Source: Pisaster brevispinus (lineage: Eukaryota; Echinodermata; Asteroidea; Forcipulatida; Asteriidae). Taken from it: 64,000 nucleotides of DNA. The position numbers and the translations under genes were made by a program. The notes under the pieces are model-generated. The model worked only from the letters and a program-made list of their open reading frames with translations. It did no database searches and was not told the DNA's origin. The stretch lies in contig JAMKCF010000030.1 in NCBI GenBank assembly GCA_023634235.1, forward strand, positions 496,001-560,000, read 5' to 3'. Shown piece by piece: positions 35,615-46,038 of this stretch (positions are counted from its first letter, which is position 1; each line of letters starts with the position of its first letter).

Positions 35615-36292
35615 TAGACTTGGTTCCAAGTCTGCGATCGTGGCTTTTACTCTACCCGATAGCCAATACATTATTCCCTGAAATAGCGCCCTCTTGTAGA
35701 TTAACCTCCGCCATTAGCCTACGATCACAGACTTGGGACCATTGTTTAACGGTTTGTACACACCCTATGGCGAATTAGTCCAAAAGTGGACGGAACAATC
35801 TGATTGGTCGGAATTGCAAAAACCTTTGATAACATGAATATTCAAACAAAACCATCTACGAGATAGGTTGTGAGCTCTTCCATTTAAACTGTAGGGTGCA
35901 ACTGTTATCGCGGAGTAGGAATCATGTATTTTGTTATGTGTTTTTTACTACATTAAGATCTCTCACTAAACTTATCTATGTATTTTAAAAACTGTCTACG
36001 TACCAAGGACTATACAAATTTAATATCGAATGAACATAAAGCAACAATTTTAAGCGAGTTCAGCCTGTTAGTAATAGACGCTGCCAGTATTGTTTTTGCC
36101 GTCTCCTGATTGGCCAGCTCCCTGGCGTACGCTTGATTGTTTACATTTATCTTTGAATACATGAATATACATAAACGCAAGGGGGTCAAGTCTGAGATTG
36201 CAAGTTGGGGCGCGTGATAGCTAATCTGTGGGGGCGTTTTTCATGGCTGATGCAGAGAAATAACTGCGATCTCAGACTTGAAATCAAGTCTA
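35615..36292 (+). mobile_element. 678-bp non-autonomous element, 9-bp target duplication, copy 1
   Basis: The ends TAGACTTGGTTCCAAGTCTG and, in reverse complement, TAGACTTGATTTCAAGTCTG are inverted and each is itself a hairpin. The minisatellite word GGGTGCAAT flanks it on both sides (35606-35614 and 36293-36301), a 9-bp target duplication of the length typical for Mutator-like elements. Further inside, CAAGTCTGCGATCGTGG is matched by CCTACGATCACAGACTTGG (about 35715-35735), and CAAGTCTGAGATTGCA (about 36186) by TGCGATCTCAGACTTG (about 36264). Each end thus forms a second, larger hairpin. There is no transposase. A CGCCCTCT word lies inside at about 35688. Confidence 0.88.
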
Positions 36293-37801
36293 GGGTGCAA
36301 TTGGAATTGGTACAGTCTGGCACTAGAAGGGGTAACATTTTATAGGAGGATCCAGAGTGATAGAAAAATGGGGTGCAATTGGAATTGGTACAGTCTGGCA
36401 CTAGAAGGGGTAACAATTTATGGGAGGATCCAGAGTGACAGAAAAGTGGGATGCATGTTTGGGATTGAAACAGTATAGCACTAGAAGGGGTAACATTTTA
36501 TGGGAGGATCCAGAGTGACAGCAAAGTGGGGCGCAATTGGAATTGGTACAGTCTGGCACTAGAAGGGGTAACATTTTATGGGAGGATCCAGAGTGACAGA
36601 AAAGTGGGATGCATGTTTGGGATTGAAACAGTATAGCACAAGAAGGGGTAACATTTTATAGGAGGATCCAGAGCTGATAGAAAAATGGGGTGCAATTGGA
36701 ATTGGTACAGTCTGGCACTAAAAGGGGTAACAATTTATGGGAGGATCCAGAGTGACAGAAAATTGGGATGCATGTTTGGGATTGAAACAGTATAGCACTA
36801 GAAGGGGTAACATTTTATGGGAGGATCCAGAGTGACAGCAAAGTGGGGTGCAATTGGAATTGGTACAGTCTGGCACTAGAAGGGGTAACATTTTATGGGA
36901 GGATCAGAGTGACAGAATAGTGGGGTGCAGTTGGAATTGGTACAGCCAGGCACTAGAAGGGTTGGGTTAACAATTTGTGGGAGGATCCAGAGTGACAGCA
37001 AAGTGGGGGGCAATTGGAATTGGTACAGTCAGGCACTTGAAGGGGTAATAATTCATGGGAGGATCCAGAGTGACAGAAAAGTGGGGTGCAATTGGAATTG
37101 ATACAGCCAAGCACTAGAAGGGGTAACATTTTATGGGAGGATCCAGAGTGACAGAAAAGTGGGATGCAATTAGAATTGGTACAGTCAGGCACTAGAAGGG
37201 GTAACATTTTATGGGAGGATCCAGAGTGACAGAAAAGTGGGATGCAATTGGAATTGGTACAGTCAGCCACTAGAAGGGTTGGGTTAAATATTTGTGGGAG
37301 GATCCAGAGTGACAGCAAAGTGGGGGGCAATTGGAATTGGTACAGTCAGGCACTAGAAGGGGTAATAATTCATGGGAGGATCCAGAGTGACAGAAAAGTG
37401 GGGTGCAATTGGAATTGATACAGTCAGGCACTAGAAGGGGTAACATTTTATGGGAGGATCCAGAGTGACAGAAAAGTGGGATGCAATTGGAATTGGTACA
37501 GTCAGGCACTAGAAGGGGTAACAGATTTATGGGAGGATCCAGAGTGACAGAAAAGTGGGATGCATGTTTGGGATTGAAACAGTATGGCACTAGAAGGGGT
37601 AACATTTTACGGGAGGATCCAAAGTTACAGAAAAGTGGGTGCAATTGGAATTGGTACAGTCAGGCACTAGAAGGGGTAACAATTTATGGGAGGATCCAGA
37701 GTGACACAAAAGTGGGGTACAATTGGAATTGGTACAGTCAGGCACTAGAAGGGGTAACATTTTATGGGAGGATCCAGAGTGATAGAAAAATGGGGTGCAA
37801 T
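36293..37801 (+). repeat. 78-bp minisatellite block
   Basis: About 19 units, mixing GCAATTGGAATTGG and GCATGTTTGGGATTG types. Many units carry TCTGGCACTAG or TATAGCACTAG in place of TCAGGCACTAG. Confidence 0.92.
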
Positions 37802-38479
37802 TAGACTTGGTTCCAAGTCTGCGATCGTGGCTTTTACTCTACCCGATAGCCAATACATTATTCCCTGAAATAGCGCCCTCTTGTAGATTAACCTCCGCCA
37901 TTAGCCTACGATCACAGACTTGGGACCATTGTTCAACGGTTTGTACACACCCTATGGCGAATTAGTCCAAAAGTGGACGGAACAATCTGATTGGTCGGAA
38001 TTGCAAAAACCTTTGATAACATGAATATTCAAACAAAACCATCTACGAGATAGGTTGTGAGCTCTTCCATTTAAACTGTAGGGTGCAACTGTTATCGCGG
38101 AGTAGGAATCATGTATTTTGTTATGTGTTTTTTACTACATTAAGATCTCTCACTAAACTTATCTATGTATTTTAAAAACTGTCTACGTACCAAGGACTAT
38201 ACAAATTTAATATCGAATGAACATAAAGCAACAATTTTAAGCGAGTTCAGCCTGTTAGTAATAGACGCTGCCAGTATTGTTTTTGCCGTCTCCTGATTGG
38301 CCAGCTCCCTGGCGTACGCTTGATTGTTTACATTTATCTTTGAATACATGAATATACATAAACGCAAGGGGGTCAAGTCTGAGATTGCAAGTTGGGGCGC
38401 GTGATAGCTAATCTGTGGGGGCGTTTTTCGTGGCTGATGCAGAGGAATAACTGCGATCTCAGACTTGAAATCAAGTCTA
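37802..38479 (+). mobile_element. 678-bp non-autonomous element, copy 2
   Basis: Almost identical to 35615-36292 with only a few base changes (for example TTCAACGG for TTTAACGG). It lies in the same minisatellite position with the same flanks, at an offset of 2187 bp. It therefore arose by duplication of the whole array segment, not by a second transposition. Confidence 0.92.
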
Positions 38480-39335
38480 GGGTGCAATTGGAATTGGTAC
38501 AGTCTGGCACTAGAAGGGGTAACATTTTATAGAAGGATCCAGAGTGATAGAAAAATGGGGTGCAATTGGAATTGGTACAGTCTGGCACTAGAAGGGGTAA
38601 CAATTTATGGGAGGATCCAGAGTGACAGAAAAGTGGGATGCATGTTTGGGATTGAAACAGTAGCACTAGAAGGGGTAACATTTTATGGGAGGATCCAGAG
38701 TGACAGAAAAGTGGGATGCATGTTTGGGATTGAAACATTATAGCACAAGAAGGGTTTATAGGAGGATCCAGAGTGATAGAAAAATGGGGTGCAATTGGAA
38801 TTGGTACAGTCTGGCACTAGAAGGGGTAACAATTTATGGGAGGATCCAGAGTGACAGAAAAGTGGGATGCATGTTTGGGATTGAAACAGTATAGCACTAG
38901 AAGGGGTAACATTTTATGGGAGGATCCAGAGTGACAGCAAAGTGGGGTGCAATTGGAATTGGTACAGTCTGGCACTAGAAGGGGTAACATTTTATGGGAG
39001 GATCCAGAGTGACAGAAAAGTGGGATGCATGTTTGGGATTGAAACAGTATAGCACTAGAAGGGGTAACATTTTATGGGAGGATCCAGAGTGACAGCAAAG
39101 TAGGGTGCAATTGGAATTGGTACAGTCAGGCACTAGAAGGGGTAACATTTTATGGGAGGATCTAGAGTGACAGAAAAATGGGGTGCAATTGGAATTGGTA
39201 CAGTCTGGCACTAGAAGGGGTGAGATTTTATGGGAGGATCCAGAGTGATAGAAAAGTGGGATGCATGTTTGGGATTGAAACAGTATGGCACTAGTAGGGG
39301 TAACATTTTATGGGAGGATCCAGAGTGACAGAGCC
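38480..39335 (+). repeat. 78-bp minisatellite, last block
   Basis: About 11 units parallel to the start of 36293-37801. The array ends at CCAGAGTGACAGA, after which unique sequence begins. Confidence 0.92.
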
Positions 39336-41129
39336 ATGCACCTTTCAAATTCTTATCAATGGGAATTTTTGAAATACTAGGTGGCTTTAGATGTGCCAGG
39401 TAAAATCAACTGTCCTAAATTTGAGTTTAAAGCCATGATTTGCTTTCTTGTTTCAACCTAATTCGTCAGAGGTTGCTTTTGCTTTGTTTAGTGAAAATAA
39501 ATGTTTAGAGTTGAATTAAAATTGAAATGGTTTACTAGCTTTGTTTACTGCCAGGTACATTATCAAAAGTTGACAGCGTTTTTTGTAATGTTTAGCCTAG
39601 TTGTTAAAGGCCTTGCCATAAATCCATTGTTTCACAGGAACTCCCATAGATTAGACTTATCCATCACTCTCACCTGCTGATGGCATAATGGATAGCGACT
39701 ATTTAAATTATGTGAATGATGACTGTGTATAGTCAGAATGTCTTGTATTGTGTGCCATTTGGCATTTCATTCCGTAGCGATGGGCTTGTTGTGGTGGTTG
39801 AACTTGATGTGGAACTGGTCCAAAACACTGACTGAGTTTGCACAGCCTACAGGGTTGGGACTAAACCAGTCAAGACTAGAGTTCACAATATACACACAAT
39901 CATCACTGTCACTCTGTTTATAGCAGTATCACCTCGCTCGATCTATAATCTGGACTGTCTACGATTCGAGGGACTGTGAGTTTGTTTGTGGCACAACAAG
40001 CAGCCAGAGACATAGAACTATTTTTCAAAGAAACTTGTGACAATTGTGTGCAGGACTGCAGTAAACACCACAAGCAGCAACGACTACGTACATGTACTAC
40101 CACGAATGTGACATGTCTACCTCCCTTAGAACCTGTCAACGTCAGACGCTCTGTCTGTCTCTCTCTGCTTTGTGTGGAGACGGGAGGGATGGCGGATGTA
40201 TTGTAAACAAAACACTACTTTGGTTGACTTTACAATTACTTAACTGACTTACGTAAACAGTTACAGTCGACGTCGTGAATTAGTACTGCGGTACGGACTA
40301 CAGTCAAAACAAAACTAACTTGCTGCCAAAAGTTATCATTTTTAGACATCTTTAACACATAGATGATACACGTCAAATGACCTATCAACCCTTTCCTTAG
40401 ATTACAATGTATTAAAAAACTGAAAATAAAAATCCATACTTACCAGATCGAGCTAACATTTCAATTTGAAGACGCACAACACGTCGTACGTCGTATATGC
40501 AGACGACAGCTCAATGTTTGTTATTATTTTGCAGTGCGTTCTGGGTACTCACTACGCATGTGCAGCAAATGATGCAAGTGAGAGCGGCGCTTGTCTTGAA
40601 CTAGCCCGAGCATTGGGCCGTGTCCGAAACGGCGACTTCGTGCTTGATACGTTTGCCCATCCCAGCGCCTTTGGTTTGAAGGCCCAAGGCGCTGGGGACG
40701 AGCGAAAACAAAAACCTGCTGTTTACAAGGACTGCACTAATGCTTGCTCGTCAAAGACCGTCATTCACCTCGGCTGAGATAACTAGTGGACTAATTATTC
40801 TTAATGGAGAGCGCTAAAATAAGTTATGGCTTGGGACACAATGAAACATCCATGAATAAAAAGATATTGAGGATTTCATCAATTTAAGTTGAATTTAAAT
40901 TAATATTTCAATTAGAAATAAAACATTGCTGCACTCCTGGATTTGCATTTGTTATCCTGGTTATTGACGGTCGTTCACAAAAGTGTAACGTTCGTAGCAG
41001 CACGGAACTTGGGGCTGGGCCCAAATTGAGTTTGCACTTCTGCACAGAGCGTCTGCAAACCCTCAGCAGCCAGGGTCTTCATATTTTAAGGTTAAACTAG
41101 AAGCAGACTTTTTTCTTATCCTTTCCAGT
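39336..41129. other. Unique DNA upstream of NCBP1
   Basis: No certain exon is visible. Open frames at 39976-40206 and 40466-40777 have no recognisable domain. The stretch 40556-40790 is relatively CpG-rich and contains a CCCAGCGCCTT/AAGGCGCTGGG hairpin (about 40661 and 40688), so it may be regulatory. GGGCTGGGCCC lies near 41013. The 5' end of NCBP1 should be within the last few hundred bases, but no TATA box is evident. Confidence 0.45.
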
Positions 41130-41166
41130 ATGGTTCGAAGAAGACGCTTAGAAGATGACGGTGATG
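41130..41166 (+). CDS. NCBP1: NCBP1 exon 1 (N-terminus)
   Basis: ATG in the context CCAGTATGG opens MVRRRRLEDDGDG, parallel to human MSRRRHSDENDGG, and ends at GATG|GTAATA in phase 1. TTCTTATCCTTTCCAG directly before the ATG looks like a splice acceptor, so a 5'-UTR intron may end at 41128. Alternatively it is simply the pyrimidine-rich leader. Confidence 0.75.
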
Positions 41167-41346
41167 GTAATATGTCTACTTATTTATATTTAGTTTACGA
41201 GCTGCCCTTCGCCTGTTCGCTCCTTGCTCTAGTGAAAAGCGTCTGCTTTTGTTTGTGTTTACCATTGCTTCGCACAGCATCCTTTTCGGGAAAATGTTTT
41301 ATTTAAGTTTTTAAAATGTTAGTAGCCCTTAAAAGTTATATGAGTG

Positions 41347-41523
41347 CTACAGTTATGTGAGTTGCGATGATCGTACCCCTCCATCCTGTCCATCCTCCCG
41401 AGTTGCAATGGAATCGTAACCCTCCATCCTCCCGAGTTGCGATGATCGTAACCCTCCATCCTCCCGAGCTGCGATGATCGTAACCCTCCATCCTCCCAAC
41501 GGTCGGGAGGATGGAGGGTTACG
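41347..41523. repeat. ~35-bp minisatellite ending in a perfect hairpin
   Basis: CGTAACCCTCCATCCTCCC repeats about four times, with GAGTTGCGATGAT between. The last copy (41479-41497) is followed, after the 7-base loop AACGGTC, by its exact reverse complement (41505-41523). Confidence 0.9.
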
Positions 41524-41650
41524 AACATTAGGGTAGTATACTCTACTCAGCATTCTCCTGAAGATGAGCAGAGTATACTGTTCGAAACGTCGAGACCACA
41601 CCAAGCCAACACTCCTCCAATGGAGTTCTGGCCTTACAAATAAAGACGTT
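41524..41650 (+). mobile_element. Possible Penelope-like element end
   Basis: AGTATACTCTACTC pairs with GAGCAGAGTATACT (41537-41580, one mismatch). CTGAAGATGAGCAG and, 15 bases on, CGAAACGTCGAGACC resemble the CUGANGA...GAAAC...GUC core of hammerhead motifs known from Penelope-like elements. No coding part is present. The assignment rests on short motifs only. Confidence 0.35.
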
Positions 41651-41737
41651 TATTTTTCAAATTACGTTTCATTGCCTCTTTGTCTCTGAGAATTCATGGC
41701 GCAATGCCACGCTTTTTGTTAACAACATTCCCAACAG

Positions 41738-41829
41738 ATAACAGGAGTCAAAAGCGTCGGAGGACCACCACTGATCAGAATGAGATAGAAGAAAGGCTTG
41801 AATCCCTCATTGCAAGAGTCGGGGAAAAG
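41738..41829 (+). CDS. NCBP1: NCBP1 exon 2 (NLS and start of MIF4G)
   Basis: After CATTCCCAACAG the frame reads DNRSQKRRRTTTDQNEIEE, then RLESLIARVGEK, and ends AAG|GTATAG in phase 0. It parallels human KRRKTSDANETEDHLESLICKV in order. The KRRR cluster matches the nuclear-localisation signal. The intron VNTR begins within about 10 bases of the donor. Confidence 0.9.
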
Positions 41830-42777
41830 GTATAGACCTTGTATAATGCTGTTCAGTGACTTTACGTCTTGTGTAACGCTGTTATATTGACTTTACTTCT
41901 TGTGTAATGCTGTTAATTATGTTGACTTTAAGTCTTGTGTAACGCTGTTATGTCAGGTATGTTGACTTTAAGTCTTGTGTAATGCTGTTATGATGACTTT
42001 AAGTCTTGTGTAACGCTGTTATGATGACTTTAAGTCTTGTGTAACGCTGTTATGATGACTTTAAGTCTTGTGTAACGCTGTTATGATGACTTTAAGTCTT
42101 GTGTAACGCTGTTATGATGACTTTAAGTCTTGTGTAATGCTGTTATGATGACTTTAAGTCTTGTGTAACGCTGTTATGGTGCCTTTACGTCTTGTGTAAC
42201 ACTTATGGTGACTTTACGTCTTGTGTAACGCTGTTATGATGACTTTAAGTCTTGTGTAACGCTCATATGATGACTTTAAGTCTTGTGTAATGCTGTTATG
42301 ATGACTTTAGTCTTGTGTAACGCTGTTATGGTGACTTTACGTCTTGTGTAATGCTGTTATGGTGACTTTACGACTTGTTTAATGCTGTTAATTTTTACGT
42401 CTTGTGTAACGCTGTTATGATGACTTTAAGTCTTGTGTAACGCTGTTATGGTGACTTTACAACTTGTTTAATGCTGTAAATTTTTTACTTCTTGTGTAAT
42501 GCTGTTAATTATGTTGACTTTAAGTCTTGTGTAACGCTGTTATGTCAGGTATGTTGACTTTAAGTCTTGTGTAACGCTGTTATGATGACTTTAAGTCTTG
42601 TGTAACGCTGTTATGATGACTTTAGTCTTGTGTAACGCTGTTATGGTGACTTTACGTCTTGTGTAATGCTGTTATGGTGACTTTACGACTTGTTTAATGC
42701 TGTTAATTTTTTACGTCTTGTGTAACGCTGTTATGATGACTTTAAGTCTTGTGTAACGCTGTTATGATGACTTTACC
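41830..42777 (+). repeat. 31-bp VNTR in NCBP1 intron 2 (~30 copies)
   Basis: The unit GTTATGATGACTTTAAGTC plus TTGTGTAACGCT is 31 bp. Copies near the donor (41830) are the most diverged. A 583-bp higher-order duplication is visible: TTATGTCAGGTATGTTGAC occurs at about 41948 and 42540. The array occupies the interval where the missing NCBP1 exon should lie. Confidence 0.95.
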
Positions 42778-43231
42778 TGGGCATGGTTGAATGCTCAGTA
42801 TTGAACTAGGAATGGGACGTTTAACTGTTTAACCCCCCCCCCTAAAAAAAACCGGGTTAAATCCATTTCCAAATATCTTTAATATTTAACCGAAACGGAC
42901 AATAAAACAAAACGAGACCTTTCTTTTTTTAGCTTGCCTGTAGAGAATTATTCTCCTGCTTTGTTTTATAGCAATTAGTAACGATGATAATGCTATTGAG
43001 CGACCGTGGTGTGCACACTCCCACACAAAAGCATTTTTATAAATTTACATTTTACTATGTAGACAGAACAGCACTATACGAGCACACAGAGGATGTGCAG
43101 ACACGCACTGATTTTGTGACCACCAAATTGATGGAACATTGATGGAACAAGATAACAATTTTCATTACATATTTTCAGTAGTTTTCTTTTCTTTTTTATA
43201 GTTATTGATATTTCTTTTTGTTCCTACACAG
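42778..43231. other. Rest of NCBP1 intron 2, expected exon not found
   Basis: Contains a C-run of 10 bases near 42834. I looked in all frames for the ~35 residues that follow VGEK in animal NCBP1 (a leucine-rich MIF4G helix pair) and found nothing similar. Confidence 0.7.
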
Positions 43232-43317
43232 TTCAACTGAGCTACCAGAAAAGTTGAGTGTGTACACAACCTTGGTCGGTCTCATCAATGCTAAGAAACT
43301 ACGAATGTGGAGGCGAT
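43232..43317 (+). CDS. NCBP1: NCBP1 exon 3, with one-base insertion
   Basis: After TTCCTACACAG the frame reads STELPEKLSVYTTLVGLINA, like human LLPEKLTIYTTLVGLLNA. The next codons should give KNYECGGD (human RNYNFGGE) ending GAT|GTGAGT. The sequence has AAGAAACTAC where AAGAACTAC is required, a single extra A at about 43302-43304. This breaks the frame into exon 4. The start phase (one base completing a codon) does not fit the phase-0 end of exon 2. Confidence 0.88.
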
Positions 43318-43763
43318 GTGAGTTCTTACATGATTTGTATCCATGTAGTCTTGGTCAAAGACCAGGGATAACAACAATGACTCAACAGAGGGCGCACTAT
43401 TTGATGGCGCACTTACTTTTGATGCAAAGTGTGGTGTGTAGTAATAAAATCACACAGCACCCTAGATGTGGTGGGTCCTGGCCTGCAGTAGAGGGCATTG
43501 AAATGGAGCAATTTTGACACCGTGCTTTAATCTGTCATTTGAACTTAAAATGAATGGGGAATGGAGCAATTTTGACAAAGTTCTTTGTGAATTTGGACCA
43601 CTTATTTCATCGTTCAGTTACTGCTAAGTTTAAGTCGACAATTTGGTGGTGTTAGACTCCTTGGCCTTGTTACCGAACAGTTTATTCTGAATCATGGAAA
43701 AAATGTGTGCAATACCAAACTGCTGTGATTAATTTTTTGTTGTGTCTTGTTCTTTAATAATAG
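43318..43763. other. NCBP1 intron 3
   Basis: Contains CAACAGAGGGCGCACTA near 43383, another copy of the CTCF-core-like word. Confidence 0.7.
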
Positions 43764-43991
43764 TTCTCGGAGGAGTTATGGAGTCAGTTGAAGGAGCTGA
43801 TGAAACAGAACGAGTGGGACAGATGTCGCCTACTAGTGCGCTTCATTGCTGACCTCATCAACTGCCGTGTGGTGGACGTGTCCTCCATGGTTCAGCTCTA
43901 CGAAGCATTTGTTGCCGTGACGCTAGAAGAAGGCATCCCTCAAGTCAGGTCGGACTGGTTTGTGTACACTGTACTCTCCAGTCTGCCATGG
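43764..43991 (+). CDS. NCBP1: NCBP1 exon 4 (MIF4G core)
   Basis: 76 codons from FSEELWSQLKELMKQ to VLSSLPW, with LVRFIADLINCRVVDVSSMV and EEGIPQVRSDWFVYTVLSS in between. It aligns without gaps to the human LVRFLSDLVNCHVIAAPSMV and VPQVRRDWYVYAFLSSLPW region of the MIF4G domain. The donor is TGG|GTGAGT and both ends are phase 0. This is the best conserved exon here. Confidence 0.95.
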
Positions 43992-44084
43992 GTGAGTGTA
44001 GATTTTCTGGATCAATTATCCCCTACTATGGATGCATACTCCAAGATGCCTCAATACCTTCCCCATATGCTATGCACAGAATGG

Positions 44085-44905
44085 TGACGTAACCCTAGCC
44101 CAGGTTGGACTCCTCCGTTGCATACAACGCGACGGAGTCCAGGGTATAAAGCTCTCGTACCAGTGCGAAAAATTTTATACTAACATTTTTTCATATTTTT
44201 ACCTTATTGGTGAAGCTGAAGCTTTACCCACATATTCCTGGTGTCCTGAACTATCAGCCTGCTGGGTTCAGAATTGTTGATTTTATCCTTGGATGACATT
44301 ATTTGTGAAAATAAAATGGAAATTGACGTCTCCTCTGTAACTTTCTGTTCAGACTCCGTTTATGAATACTCACACGCAAGCGTGCCCATAGCAAGCAATT
44401 TTGTCACACTTGTTCTAGTCTGGTGCAAGATTCCTCTCGCTTTAATTTGTCATGATTTTTCCCGCGAGAGGGCGCTATCATCCACGAACCCGCCTGCAAA
44501 TGATAGTGCCATCTCGCTGGGAATAATCATAACAAAGTCTTGCACCTAGACTACATTCGTTCGCGCTACAAGGCGCGTTGACCCGGAAGTCGATGGAGCC
44601 GCTATGCATTTCGCACATGCGCACACGTGCTTACTCGTCAATCGTACACGATGTTTAAAACGTTAGCGTGGATGTGCGATTTATTTTCTGGAATAATATC
44701 ATCCATGAACATATTTGTTATATTTTGATGCCTCAAAAGTGTAGTTATGGCCATGAAGAATATAACAACAGAATTTCAGCTTCTTAAATCAGGTAAAAAT
44801 ATGAAAAAACATTAGTCAAAAATTGGTTCGCATTGTAGAGAAGCTTTATACCCAGGACGTCAGTGCAGTGGCACTGACGTCCTACCAGGGCTAGCGTAAC
44901 CCATG
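44085..44905. mobile_element. ~820-bp foldback (long inverted repeat) element
   Basis: The left end AACCCTAGCCCAGGTTGGAC pairs with the right end in reverse complement, TACGCTAGCCCTGGTAGGAC. Further inside, GGGTATAAAGCT, ATGCGAA-type words, TTTTTTCATATTTTTACC and AAGCTGAA match on both sides for about 150 bp and more weakly for about 400 bp. Each end also has a small hairpin: GGACTCCTCCGT/ACGGAGTCC on the left, GGACGTCAGTGC/GCACTGACGTCC on the right. There is no transposase. A target duplication is not clear. Confidence 0.8.
44414..44552. mobile_element. Nested 139-bp palindromic MITE-like element
   Basis: TAGTCTGGTGCAAGATTCC at the left matches TAGTCTAGGTGCAAGACTT read from the right end. 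TGTCATGATTTTTCCCGCGAG matches TATGATTATTCCCAGCGAG by position, and both arms end in (A/G)TGATAG-type words. It lies in the middle of the foldback element. It contains GAGAGGGCGCTATCAT. Confidence 0.75.
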
Positions 44906-46038
44906 CCACACTTTCTTGTCATTGTATTTGTTTGATCAATCAGTGCCACAGATTGCCACGGCAGAAATGGACCAAGGTTGAGAACCTTTATCTCTTCCAG
45001 CAGTCGCCCAAATTCCATTGCAATTGAGCGCAGCTGGTGGCTTCTCCAGTTTACCTCTCTCATTGAAGCACCTTGGGCTGTCTGTACTCTCTACATCAGC
45101 ATGTGTGTGTGCCTCATAATGCCACAGTTGTGGCATAGTGTGGTATGGGTTGGTTGTCCTGAGAAACACGCCGACAGTCGGAGGATTGATTCTTATCAAC
45201 TTCCTTACCAGGAGATGTCCTGGACAGTTCAAAGTCTTTTTTTGGGGGGGTGGTGTAAACATTCCGCTATAATTCAAACTATTAGTCTAAGGCCATGTCT
45301 GAATCAAGTGACTACAACCACAGCCGTGGCCACAACAGCAACAATGAAGTGTAGGACTTTGTGGCTTTGTGCTGTAACCATTGTCAGAACCAATAAACCT
45401 AAGGGTCCATTCAGAATAGTCAATCTTAAAAAATTTCCATTTTTTTATATTGAATGGCTTCATAATATAATCTATACACTGAAGAATAAAATAATGCCTC
45501 AAATGGACCAGATATTTTAGACATCCAACATCTCCAACATCAGTAGTTTTCAATGGTTTTTTTTCTGGCTTAAACAAAACAACTTAGTAGTTTAGTCAGA
45601 AATTAATTTGGCGATCTTGGCCAGCTGGGTACTTTTTCTTCTTCTTTGTCATTTGTTAGCTTATATACTGAATTTCTGTTTTTCAGTTATTTCTTTTGAT
45701 CCACCCACCCACAATTTCGAAAGAATTTTTTATTTTTTGTTAAACATTTACTTTTCTGAATGGCCTTATCCTCCCAAATCCTTCTAATGACCCCTCACCT
45801 GAAGGAGTTGACCCCCCAAAATGGTGGAAATGGTGGACGCACCACCAAAAGGGGGTCACTTTCCTCTTTTGGTGTGGAGTGACAAGAGAGGAGGATATTG
45901 GAGGTTTGAGGTGAACCTGTATGTAAAAATGCCTAGGGAGTAAGGGTTCACTTGGACGCAGCATAAACAACATTATTTTTTTTAAAGAAAAGTATCTATA
46001 TTCAATAAGTAATGATTGTTATATATTGTGTTTGATAG

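Larger units (their letters stand above)
41167..41737. other. NCBP1 intron 1
   Basis: Holds a small minisatellite with a perfect hairpin (41347-41523) and a retroelement-like end with a hammerhead-like core (41524-41650), listed separately. Confidence 0.7.
43992..46038. other. NCBP1 intron 4
   Basis: About 2 kb. It holds a foldback element (44085-44905) with a smaller nested palindrome. Minus- and plus-strand open frames between 44860 and 45973 show no recognised domain and no conserved splice context, and I do not call them genes. Confidence 0.65.

Noticed and set aside
37802..38479. Second independent insertion of the 678-bp element
   Set aside because: Same position, same flanking variants and a constant 2187-bp offset show that it is part of a segmental duplication.
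40466..40777. 103-codon plus-strand frame with CpG-rich composition
   Set aside because: The open frame overlaps a hairpin-rich, CpG-rich stretch. No homology is recognised and no splice signals fit. It is noted only as possibly regulatory.
44860..45577. Open frames of 96-180 codons on both strands in NCBP1 intron 4
   Set aside because: They overlap each other, have no recognisable domains, and run through the end of the foldback element and AT-rich sequence.
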